Shown here one piece after another: positions 7,377 to 14,074 of a DNA stretch of 14,212 bases. The position numbers and the translations under genes are program-made. The stretch comes from Acidobacteriota bacterium (GTDB lineage: Bacteria; Acidobacteriota; Terriglobia; Terriglobales; Acidobacteriaceae): contig JAJZNH010000439.1 of NCBI GenBank assembly GCA_021811745.1, positions 1 through 14,212 of the forward strand, in the 5' to 3' direction. The notes beneath the pieces were generated by a model that searched no databases, was not told where the DNA came from, and saw only the letters and a program-made list of their open reading frames with translations. The first letter of the stretch is position 1. Each line of letters opens with the position of its first letter.

Positions 7377-9329
7377 ATGAAAGACAAACAGAAACGAAGC
7401 GCCATGTGGGGCAGAAACTTCCTCGTCATGTGTGCATTGATCGCGTTCGCGAGTCTGGCCTTCGCCAGTCCGCACTCGCACAAAATCTCGCGCAAGTTGT
7501 GGGGGAAAACCTCCGGCCGGATCAACGTGATCGTGAGGTTCAACCAATCCGTCACTACCGGCATGGATCAGAAGGTCTTCAACAGAGGCGGCCAGCGGAG
7601 CGGCGTATTCAGGGGCAACAGACGCAGAGGCGTGCTCCATTTGATTCGCAGTGGAGTCTACAGCATGCCTGTCTCGCAGCTTGAGAGTCTGGCCTCCGAT
7701 CCCTCAGTCGCCTACATCGCGCCAGACCTCCCGGTGCACAATCTCGGCAATACCAGCGGCGGCACGCCGGCCCGGCTCGACTATCACACCGATACCATCA
7801 ACGCTTCCGCGGCATGGAATCAGGGCATTGACGGCTCCGGCATCGGCGTGGCCATCATCGATAGCGGCGTCGCCAATGTCCAGGACCTCAGCTCCGACCA
7901 TGTCGTCTACAGCCAGAACTTTGCCAGTGACAATGACACCACCGCCACTGACCTGTTCGGCCATGGCACGCATGTCGCCGGCATCATCGCTGGTAGCGGC
8001 ACCGGCTCCAGGGGTCCGGGCTTCTCTTATACCTTCAGCGGCATTGCCCCGGGCGCAAACATCGTCAACCTTCGCGTTCTCGACGCCAACGGCAACGGCT
8101 CCGAGGATCAAGTGATTGCCGCGATCGAACGCGCCATCGAATTGAAGGACACTTATAACATCCGTGTCATCAACCTCTCGGTAGGCGCCGGCGTCTTTGA
8201 AACCTACACCCAGGATCCGCTTTGCCAGGCCGTGGAACAGGCTTGGAATGCCGGTATCGTGGTCGTGGTTTCGGCCGGCAACGAGGGCCGCAACAACGCC
8301 GCCGGCACCAACGGCTACGGTACCATCACCGCGCCGGCCAACGATCCCTACGTGATCACCGTGGGCGCCATGAACACCATGGGCACGCCCGATCCCTCCG
8401 ACGACATCCCCGCCAGCTATAGCTCTAAGGGGCCGACGTTGTGGGACCATGTGGTCAAGCCCGACATCGTCGCCCCCGGCAACATGATCGTATCTCTCTA
8501 TACGCCTTCGGAGACTCTGAATCACGAGTACCCTGGGAACCAGGTTCCGCTTGCCATCTACCAAGTCCAATCCGCCGCACCCCTCGGACCCGCCGGACCC
8601 GCCGGACCCGCTGGACCGGCTGGAGTGGGCTCGGGGAACTCCAACCAGTACTTCATCCTCAGCGGAACCAGTATGGCCGCTCCCATGGTCAGCGGCGCTG
8701 TGGCTCTGATGCTTCAGCAGAACCCCGCTCTGACCCCTGATCAGGTCAAAGCCCTGCTCATGGCCACCGCGGACAAACACCTCGTCCGGAGCTCCATCGT
8801 CACCGATCCCACCACCGGCCAAACCTTCCAGGAGCAGGCTGATATCTTCACTGTCGGCGCAGGTTACCTGGATGTAAAGGCCGCCTTAGCCTCTGACTCC
8901 ATGCCACCGCCCGCGGGCACCAGCGCCATGTCTCCTTTTGCCCAGGTCGATAGCAATGGCAATGTCGTCATGGTCATCGGCACTCCCGCCAACGGAAAGC
9001 CCGTGATCTGGGGTGGAAGCGTGTTGTGGGGCGATAGCGTCCTCTGGGGCGATTCCGTCCTCTGGGGCACCAGCGCCGCACAGAATGAAAGCGTACTCTG
9101 GGGCGACTCCGTCCTCTGGGGCACCAGCACCACTGGCGAATCGGTCCTCTGGGGCACCAACTCACTGAACAACGAAAGCGTCCTCTGGGGCGACAGCACC
9201 ACTAACTCCGAAAGCGTCCTCTGGGGCGACTCCGTCCTCTGGGGCGACTCGGTACTGTGGGGTGACTCCGTCCTCTGGGGCACCAACGCTCCCGCCGTGG
9301 ATGTTGCTTACCACGGCGACAAACCATAA
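7377..9329 (+). CDS. Secreted subtilisin-like serine protease (S8) with SVLWG hexad-repeat tail
   Basis: A 650-residue precursor. Residues 1-30 are a Sec signal peptide (MKDKQKR start, hydrophobic core, AFA|SP cleavage). About 48-122 is an inhibitor I9-type propeptide (RINVIVRFNQS to VAYIAPDLPV). The peptidase S8 domain spans about 145-500, with catalytic D162 (AIIDSG), H196 (GHGTHVAG), S432 (SGTSMAAPM) and oxyanion N302 (SAGNEG), so it should be active. A Gly-Pro-Ala collagen-like run (404-416) sits in a loop before the Ser motif. After a linker, residues 543-636 hold eleven SVLWG units, mostly six residues apart. There is no LPXTG, PEP-CTERM or other known sorting end. The enzyme would hydrolyse proteins outside the cytoplasm. 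The tail may bind, anchor or form a solenoid; its function is unknown. The gene stands alone, with gaps of about 310 bp before and 390 bp after, and it converges with the peptide importer operon. Confidence 0.95.
   Translation: MKDKQKRSAMWGRNFLVMCALIAFASLAFASPHSHKISRKLWGKTSGRINVIVRFNQSVTTGMDQKVFNRGGQRSGVFRGNRRRGVLHLIRSGVYSMPVSQLESLASDPSVAYIAPDLPVHNLGNTSGGTPARLDYHTDTINASAAWNQGIDGSGIGVAIIDSGVANVQDLSSDHVVYSQNFASDNDTTATDLFGHGTHVAGIIAGSGTGSRGPGFSYTFSGIAPGANIVNLRVLDANGNGSEDQVIAAIERAIELKDTYNIRVINLSVGAGVFETYTQDPLCQAVEQAWNAGIVVVVSAGNEGRNNAAGTNGYGTITAPANDPYVITVGAMNTMGTPDPSDDIPASYSSKGPTLWDHVVKPDIVAPGNMIVSLYTPSETLNHEYPGNQVPLAIYQVQSAAPLGPAGPAGPAGPAGVGSGNSNQYFILSGTSMAAPMVSGAVALMLQQNPALTPDQVKALLMATADKHLVRSSIVTDPTTGQTFQEQADIFTVGAGYLDVKAALASDSMPPPAGTSAMSPFAQVDSNGNVVMVIGTPANGKPVIWGGSVLWGDSVLWGDSVLWGTSAAQNESVLWGDSVLWGTSTTGESVLWGTNSLNNESVLWGDSTTNSESVLWGDSVLWGDSVLWGDSVLWGTNAPAVDVAYHGDKP
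8586..8624 (+). repeat. Short collagen-like Gly-Pro-Ala run in the protease
   Basis: Four tandem 9-base units of the type GGACCCGCC code for GPA repeated four times plus a closing Gly (residues 404-416). The unit sequences are nearly identical, so the run probably arose by slippage and may vary in number between strains. Confidence 0.85.
9006..9284 (+). repeat. 18-bp tandem repeats encoding the SVLWG hexad tail
   Basis: The unit GTCCTCTGGGGCGACTCC and close variants recur, coding for S-V-L-W-G-D/T. Ser of SVLWG falls at residues 548, 554, 560, 572, 578, 589, 601, 613, 619, 625 and 631. Spacings are 6 or 12 except for one of 11. The 12-residue gaps contain polar Thr/Ser/Asn hexads in place of one SVLWG unit, so the register is kept. 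These are in-frame protein repeats, not spacer-separated arrays. Confidence 0.9.
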
Positions 9330-9421
9330 CGGGAGGGTTATCGGGGACACTCTCTCGTCAGCCGCCGCTGTTCGAAGGCGTCAACCGCATCCAGCGCGCG
9401 GCCTGCGGGATGGCAAAGTGT

Positions 9422-9466
9422 GGAAGGCATCGCTCCGGAACCGGAACCGTCCGGCCGATGCCTTCC
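9422..9466. terminator. Long hairpin downstream of the subtilase gene
   Basis: GGAAGGCATCG (9422-9432) pairs perfectly with CGATGCCTTCC (9456-9466). Inside, CCGGA (9435-9439) pairs with TCCGG (9450-9454), leaving a ten-base loop. It lies about 90 bp after the protease stop. There is no T-run, so it could be a Rho-dependent or RNA-stabilising structure, or a repeat element, and not an intrinsic terminator. Confidence 0.45.
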
Positions 9467-9485
9467 CTGATCGCTCACTCCCGCT

Positions 9486-9517
9486 GCGGGCGGCCGCGCA
9501 TGGCGCGCGCCGCCCGC
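9486..9517. terminator. Second very stable GC hairpin in the convergent gap
   Basis: GCGGGCGGC-CGCGC (9486-9499), loop ATG, then GCGCG, one bulged C and GCCGCCCGC (to 9517) form a 14-pair stem made only of G and C. It lies 19 bp from the first hairpin and between two converging genes. A bidirectional stop or mRNA 3'-end stabiliser is plausible. No T-run is present. Confidence 0.45.
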
Positions 9518-9721
9518 GCCTTTACCTCCACCGCCTCCTTTGGATCCCTGCTGAGGGAATGCCTCTCTCTCCGTCTCAGCGGAGCGCCGTTCGCCGCGAC
9601 CGACGGCCTAGTCGATAACCTGCCCCGAGCAAGGCGATCGGAGCCAAATGGGGATCGGCGGTCGTCCTCCTACCGCAAGCTGGACAGAACTTGTACAGAC
9701 ACCTGTCAGGCGCACCCCGCT

Positions 9722-10540
9722 TCATGCCACGGCTTCGGCCGCCGCCGCGCTCTCAAATCGCGGAGCCGCCGGCAATGCCGCGATCAACTTCCGCGTATAG
9801 GCATGCGCCGGGCTGCGAAACAGCTCCACTGTCGGCCGGCACTCCACAATCTCACCCTGATCCATCACCGCTACGCGCTGGCTGATGGCCGCCACCGACA
9901 ACAGATCGTGCGATATATACAGGATGCCCATCCCCAGCTTGCGGCTCAGCATCGCAAAAAGTTGCAGAATCTCCGCCTGCGTCACGATGTCCAGCGCGCT
10001 CGTGGGCTCGTCGGCGATCAGCAGCGGCGGCCGATGCAGCACCGCCATCCCGATCAGCACCCGTTGCGCTTGCCCCACGCTCAGCTCCGCCGGGTAGCGC
10101 CGCAAAAAAACTGCGTCCGAGGGCAGGCTCACATTCTCAAGCGTCTCCCCAACCGCCTGCGCGCATTCCTGCCGCGACGTCCGCCGGTGCACCCTCCACG
10201 CCTCCTCGAGCTGCGCCCCAATCCGCAGCGCCGGATTCAGGGACGACATGGGACTCTGCAATACCAGCGCCATCTCCCGCCCGCGCAGCCCCCGCAGGTC
10301 GCGCTCCTTCAGCGGCATCAGGTCGCGCCCGTTCAAAATGATCGCGCCCTCCGCCCGCCCCCGCTTCAGATACAGCAGCTTCAGAATCGCCAGCGCCAGC
10401 GTGCTCTTGCCGCACCCGCTCTGGCCCACCAGCCCCAGCACTTCGCCGCGGCCGATCTCCAACGCCACGTCCCTGAGCGCGCCAGCCTTGCCCGGATAGC
10501 TCGCCGAAATCCGCAACGACATCAATGGCGTTGATTCCAT
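9722..10540 (-). CDS. Oligopeptide-type ABC importer ATPase (DppF/OppF-like)
   Basis: A 272-residue nucleotide-binding subunit that would power the permease pair encoded upstream. Motifs in order: A-loop Y15, Walker A GQSGCGKST (39-47), Q-loop Q95, signature LSVGQ (153-157), Walker B LLIADE (173-178), D-loop SALD (181-184), H-loop H211. A C-terminal SPAHAYTRKLIAALP (243-257) matches the SPxHPYT region of the Opp/Dpp group. The signature has Val where the family has Gly. An upstream in-frame ATG at 10573 exists, but the ATG at 10540 overlaps the stop of the binding-protein gene as TGATG, the expected coupled start, so it was chosen. Last gene of the operon. Normally two different ATPases (D and F) occur; only this one is here. 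Confidence 0.9.
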   Translation of the reverse strand: MESTPLMSLRISASYPGKAGALRDVALEIGRGEVLGLVGQSGCGKSTLALAILKLLYLKRGRAEGAIILNGRDLMPLKERDLRGLRGREMALVLQSPMSSLNPALRIGAQLEEAWRVHRRTSRQECAQAVGETLENVSLPSDAVFLRRYPAELSVGQAQRVLIGMAVLHRPPLLIADEPTSALDIVTQAEILQLFAMLSRKLGMGILYISHDLLSVAAISQRVAVMDQGEIVECRPTVELFRSPAHAYTRKLIAALPAAPRFESAAAAEAVA

Positions 10541-12336
10541 CAGCGCCTCCCTCCGCCGCCGCCCGCAATCCACAGTTCATCGATGTTCCAGTACACCTGC
10601 GGCCGAAGAGCCACCGGGTGCACGTTGCGCAGCCGCGTGGAAACCCCCGCAAGCGCATCCTTGTTCACCAGGTAAATGAACGGCTCCTCCCGCCACACGA
10701 TCTCCTCAACCTCATCAACCTCCTGTTTTCGCTTCTTCACGTCCAGGGTCGTCGCCTGCGCCCGCATCAGCCGGTCGATCTCCGCCTCCCACGCCGTCGC
10801 CGGCTTCTTCTCGTTGGGGTTCCACTGGTGGTTGTCGGCCGAGCTCAGCCACACGTTCATCTGCGCGTCCGGGTCCAGGTCGTTATTCACCAGTCCCAGC
10901 AGACAGGCCTCGTAGTTGAAGCTGCGTGTGATCCGGTCGATCAATGACGAAAAATCCAGCGTCACCACGTTCAGACGGATGCCGATCCCCGCCAGGTCCT
11001 GCTGAATCATGGCTGCCATGCGCATCCGCTCCATGTTCCCCGCGTTGGTGATCACAGAGAACTCCACCGCGTGCTCCGCGCGGTCGCGCAACACCCCGTC
11101 TTGCAGCCGGAATCCGTCCTCAGCCATCAGCCGCAGTGCATCCTTCTGGTCGAAGAGGTGCGGGTGCAGGCTGGCGTCGAACCAGAACTTATTGGCCGGC
11201 GAAATCCAGCTCACCGCCGGCCGCGCATGACCGCGAAACACCACCCGCACCAGGTCCGCGCGGTTGATCGATTCCGAGATCGCCCGCCGGAACCTCGCAG
11301 ACCGGAACCACGCCTTCTTGTAGCTCGCGATGGGCGCATTCGGAACCTCGTTAAACCACATCTGCTCGGAGTCCAGCGAAACCCCCGCGTCATAGGCCAT
11401 CTTCGGCGCCTGCCTCTGCAAGCGGTCGTACGACTCCGGATCAAGTGAGTTGACGAAGTCGATCTGGCCCCGCATCAGCCGCAACATCTCAATCTCGCGG
11501 TTCTCCTCGATGTCGATGCGAATGGACTCGATGTACGGCTGTCGATTCCCTTGCCCGTCGCGCTTCCAGTAGTTCGGATTCCGCTTGAGCAGCAGGTACG
11601 ATCCCGGCTTGTCCTCGGCCACATAGTACGGCCCCAGCACCGCCATCTCCCTGTCCGGCTTGTCCGGCGAGTGCGCTGGGAGTATCGCCACCTGGTCGAA
11701 CAACTTGTCCAGCCCCACGATCGCCCGCGGAAACGTAATCGTGATCTCGTTCTTCCCCGTAATCCGCGTAACCACCGTTCCTGGCCCGGAGCGGAACGAA
11801 TCCCCCGTGGGCGAGTGCAGTGCAGGATCCATCAGCCTCCGCATCGTGTAGGCCACGTCTTCGGCCGTAAAGGGCGTGCCGTCGGAGAAGCGCACGTTCC
11901 GCCGCAGCATGAAGGTAATCGAATTGCCCGCCCGCCCCACTTTCCACGACGTAGCCAGTTCCGGCTCCAACCGCTGTGTCTCCCGGTTCAACCGCACCAG
12001 CACTCCTCCGGTCAGGTAGCGGATCGTCTCCGAGGCGGAGTCGGCCACCAGCAGCGGATTGAACGTCTTCGGGTCCGCGCCCAGGCTGAACCGCAACTGA
12101 CTCCCGCGCTGCGCCTGCGCCCAAGGCCCGCTCATCACGCTCAACAACAGCATCCTCGCCAGAGTCGCCCGCGGGCTCACGCAGCTTCCCAAAAACCTCC
12201 CCGCGGACGAAGCCTTGAAAGGCCCCGTCTTTAGCCGTGCCGCAGCCGCAGACATAACACAACCGGCTTTAGCCGCTAAGGGATGCCCTTCGCCTCTTGT
12301 CGCTGGCTCCTTCCTCTTCTTCCACAGCCGGTTCAT
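10540..12336 (-). CDS. Peptide/nickel ABC transporter solute-binding protein (family 5)
   Basis: 598 residues from the ATG at 12336, which overlaps the permease stop as ATGA. The mature protein begins near residue 76 and has the SBP_bac_5 layout: SLGADPKTFNPLL (84-96), LEPELATSWKV (123-133), then FMLRRNVRFSDGTPFTAED-VAYT (142-164), and SESINRADLV further on. It would capture peptides or a similar ligand outside the membrane and hand it to the permeases. A signal peptide is recognisable only late: RMLLLSVMSGPWAQA (61-75). Residues about 16-42 come from a palindromic repeat in the DNA, so the real start may instead be M62 (12153) or a GTG/ATG nearby. No lipobox was seen at the likely cleavage site. 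The open frame continues upstream past 12336, but that part overlaps the permease and is Gly/Arg/Ala nonsense. Confidence 0.88.
   Translation of the reverse strand: MNRLWKKRKEPATRGEGHPLAAKAGCVMSAAAARLKTGPFKASSAGRFLGSCVSPRATLARMLLLSVMSGPWAQAQRGSQLRFSLGADPKTFNPLLVADSASETIRYLTGGVLVRLNRETQRLEPELATSWKVGRAGNSITFMLRRNVRFSDGTPFTAEDVAYTMRRLMDPALHSPTGDSFRSGPGTVVTRITGKNEITITFPRAIVGLDKLFDQVAILPAHSPDKPDREMAVLGPYYVAEDKPGSYLLLKRNPNYWKRDGQGNRQPYIESIRIDIEENREIEMLRLMRGQIDFVNSLDPESYDRLQRQAPKMAYDAGVSLDSEQMWFNEVPNAPIASYKKAWFRSARFRRAISESINRADLVRVVFRGHARPAVSWISPANKFWFDASLHPHLFDQKDALRLMAEDGFRLQDGVLRDRAEHAVEFSVITNAGNMERMRMAAMIQQDLAGIGIRLNVVTLDFSSLIDRITRSFNYEACLLGLVNNDLDPDAQMNVWLSSADNHQWNPNEKKPATAWEAEIDRLMRAQATTLDVKKRKQEVDEVEEIVWREEPFIYLVNKDALAGVSTRLRNVHPVALRPQVYWNIDELWIAGGGGGRR
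12213..12290. repeat. Small palindromic (REP-like) element read in frame by the binding-protein gene
   Basis: Three palindromic units lie side by side: AAGGG-ATG-CCCTT (12278-12290), CGGCT-TT-AGCCG (12264-12275) and an imperfect GGCCCCGTCT-TT-AGCCGTGCC (12221-12241), with CCTTGAAAGG at the edge (12213-12222). The paired 'GGCT-TT-AGCC' cores resemble a dispersed repeat I recall from acidobacterial intergenic DNA (recollection, not checked). It is 78 bp, a multiple of three, and leaves the frame open. Confidence 0.5.
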
Positions 12337-13139
12337 CCCCAAACATCCTCTTTTCTCACCACCACGTGAAAACAACTCACGGTCACCACCAGCAGGATCA
12401 GTGGCGCAAACAGCCAAGGCTGCGCCGAAAAGCTCGTAAAATTCTCCAGCTCGCGCAGCAATCCGCCCCACGACGGCAGCGGCTCGGCCACCCCCAGCCC
12501 AAGAATGCTCAGGTTCGCCTCTGTCAAAATGAAAACCGGAATTGAAATCCAGAACTGCGCGGTGAGCACCGGCCTGAGATTGGGAACCAGGTGCCGCCAC
12601 AGCAACCGGAACCCGCCGCTGCCCGAGGCCCGCGCCAGCAGCACGATCTCTGAGTTCTTCAGCGTGCGCGCGTCCGCGCAGACCACGCGCGCCGCCGACG
12701 CCCACCCCAGGCAGCCCAACAGCGCAAAGGTGATCGCCACCGATGCGATGGGCGCCACATTCAATGGCAGAAACGCGCGCACCGTGATGAGCAGAAACAG
12801 CCAGGGCAGCGAAAGCACCAGGTCCGCCGCCGCCATCACCGTGCTCTCCAGCCAGCCTCCGGCAAATCCCGCCGCTCCTCCAATCACCGCCGCCAGCCCG
12901 CTTGAAACCAGCGCCGCCGCCGGCGCCAGCAGCAGCGAAACCCGCGTTCCGTAGAGCAGACGCGAAAACCGGTCGCGCCCCAGATCGTCCGTCCCCAGCC
13001 AGTGCTGGCTCGAAGGCGCCGCGTCCGGCAGCTCCCGGAACTGATGCGCATAGGAGGCCGGAGCAACGTAGTTCGCCAGCATGCTGGCCGCAAACACCAA
13101 CCCCAGAAATGTGATCGCGCCTCGCCGCATCCACTTCAT
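12333..13139 (-). CDS. Peptide ABC transporter permease, DppC/OppC type
   Basis: A 268-residue inner-membrane subunit. An N-terminal helix (about 8-26) is followed by the OppC-type periplasmic motif HWLGTDDLGRDRFSRLLYGTRVSL (46-69, key residues G49, D51, G54, R55, D56). Further helices lie near 70-92, 101-121, 129-150, 195-215 and 243-260. The cytoplasmic EAA coupling loop that docks on the ATPase is at about 166-187 (LLARASGSG to RHLVPN). The start overlaps the DppB-like stop as ATGA and the stop overlaps the next start as ATGA, so translation is coupled on both sides. Length is slightly short for DppC (about 280-300). Confidence 0.93.
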   Translation of the reverse strand: MKWMRRGAITFLGLVFAASMLANYVAPASYAHQFRELPDAAPSSQHWLGTDDLGRDRFSRLLYGTRVSLLLAPAAALVSSGLAAVIGGAAGFAGGWLESTVMAAADLVLSLPWLFLLITVRAFLPLNVAPIASVAITFALLGCLGWASAARVVCADARTLKNSEIVLLARASGSGGFRLLWRHLVPNLRPVLTAQFWISIPVFILTEANLSILGLGVAEPLPSWGGLLRELENFTSFSAQPWLFAPLILLVVTVSCFHVVVRKEDVWG

Positions 13140-14074
13140 GCTTCACCTGCCGGCCGCGGCTGCGCCATGAGGTCCGCAGCCGTGTTGGCCACCAAGGTAA
13201 TCAGCGTGACGATCATCGTCAGATCTACCAGCAGCGCCAGGTCGCGGCCCATGGCCGCCTTCCACGCCAGTTGCCCGATCCCCGGCAGATCGCACAGAAC
13301 CTCCACTGGAATCGCCGCCGCAAACGCCATGCTCACAGAGACTCCGCCCAAAGCCAGCAACTGAGGCGCAGCCACCGGCAGAATGTGGCGCAGCAGCACC
13401 CGCGCGCTGCCCACTCCCTTTGCTCTGGCCGTCAGCACATGCGGCAGCGCCGCCGCCCGCGCCAGCAGGTTGCGCGCGTAATGGTAAATATTCGGAAACA
13501 CGATCAGCCCGATCACCAGCCGTCCCGGTGCCTGCACAATGACGAACAAGAGCGCCAGCACTGCCGCCGGTACGCACAGCAAAATGCTCGCCAGCAAGCC
13601 GGCCGCCACGTCGGCAATTCCCCTCCGCGACATCACTACCGCCATGGCCAGCGCCACCCCCGCGATCCAGCCCACCGCCAGTCCCAGCCCCACCGATTCG
13701 AGTGTCTCCGGAGATCGCTCCGCCAGCAGTTGCCGCACCGGCTCGCCCAGCGTCTCTGACTCACCCAGGTCACCCCGCATCAGCCGCTCCAGAGTGTGCG
13801 CATAAAAGCTGGCCAGCCCTTCGTCCGCGCCCCGCGCTTGCCGCAGAGCCTGGATGCTCGCGGCGCTCAACCGGCTGTCCAGCTCCTCCTGGTCCGTGCC
13901 GTATCCGGGCGCCAGCCGCACCAGCGTCGCCCCCAAAAAGCCTCCCACCAAGAGCACCACAAGAATCCGCGCCACATGCCCGCTCAGCTTGCGCACAAAA
14001 CGGCTTCCAGGTTTACCCACAAGACTGCGCACCGAGGCAAGACCCTCCACCCTGCTTACCTTATCGGCATTCAT
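13136..14074 (-). CDS. Peptide ABC transporter permease, DppB/OppB type
   Basis: A 312-residue inner-membrane subunit and first gene of the importer operon. The N-terminal helix is at about 34-54. A periplasmic region follows with FYAHTLERLMRGDLGES (90-106), which matches the DppB YxxxLxxLLxGDLGxS pattern. Transmembrane segments lie near 126-147, 155-180, 184-200, 236-256 and 282-300. The EAA loop is at about 214-233 (LTARAKGVGSA to RHILP) and VEVLCDLPGIGQLAWKA (257-273) is the conserved OppB end motif. The ATG at 14074 has a GGGGAAG purine run just upstream. The N-terminus is about 30 residues longer than typical, with a charged cytoplasmic lead. With the DppC-like protein it forms the channel. 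Confidence 0.93.
   Translation of the reverse strand: MNADKVSRVEGLASVRSLVGKPGSRFVRKLSGHVARILVVLLVGGFLGATLVRLAPGYGTDQEELDSRLSAASIQALRQARGADEGLASFYAHTLERLMRGDLGESETLGEPVRQLLAERSPETLESVGLGLAVGWIAGVALAMAVVMSRRGIADVAAGLLASILLCVPAAVLALLFVIVQAPGRLVIGLIVFPNIYHYARNLLARAAALPHVLTARAKGVGSARVLLRHILPVAAPQLLALGGVSVSMAFAAAIPVEVLCDLPGIGQLAWKAAMGRDLALLVDLTMIVTLITLVANTAADLMAQPRPAGEA

Larger units (their letters stand above)
9330..9721. other. Non-coding region between convergent protease and importer genes
   Basis: 392 bp lacking any frame with protein-like composition. It contains two strong hairpins (listed separately) and a small TCCCT-GCTG-AGGGA hairpin near 9546. The frames that cross it are Arg/Pro-rich and run antisense into the ATPase gene. 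No transposase remnant was recognised. Confidence 0.5.

Noticed and set aside
7704..8822. 372-codon - strand frame opposite the protease domain
   Set aside because: Antisense to an intact S8 catalytic triad; Gly/Asp/Val-rich mirror composition.
9006..9284. CRISPR-like array
   Set aside because: Repeats are 18 bp, in frame, mostly without spacers, and code for a periodic peptide in a long protease gene.
8864..9286. - strand frame with PQRT repeats
   Set aside because: Exact mirror of the SVLWG coding repeats of the protease.
9410..10534. 374-codon + strand frame crossing the convergent gap into the ATPase gene
   Set aside because: Arg/His/Pro-rich, antisense to Walker A/B regions, no recognisable domain.
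12337..13146. Upstream extension of the binding-protein frame by 270 codons
   Set aside because: Lies wholly over the DppC-like permease in another frame; Gly/Ala/Arg nonsense. The ATGA start at 12336 or an internal start is preferred.
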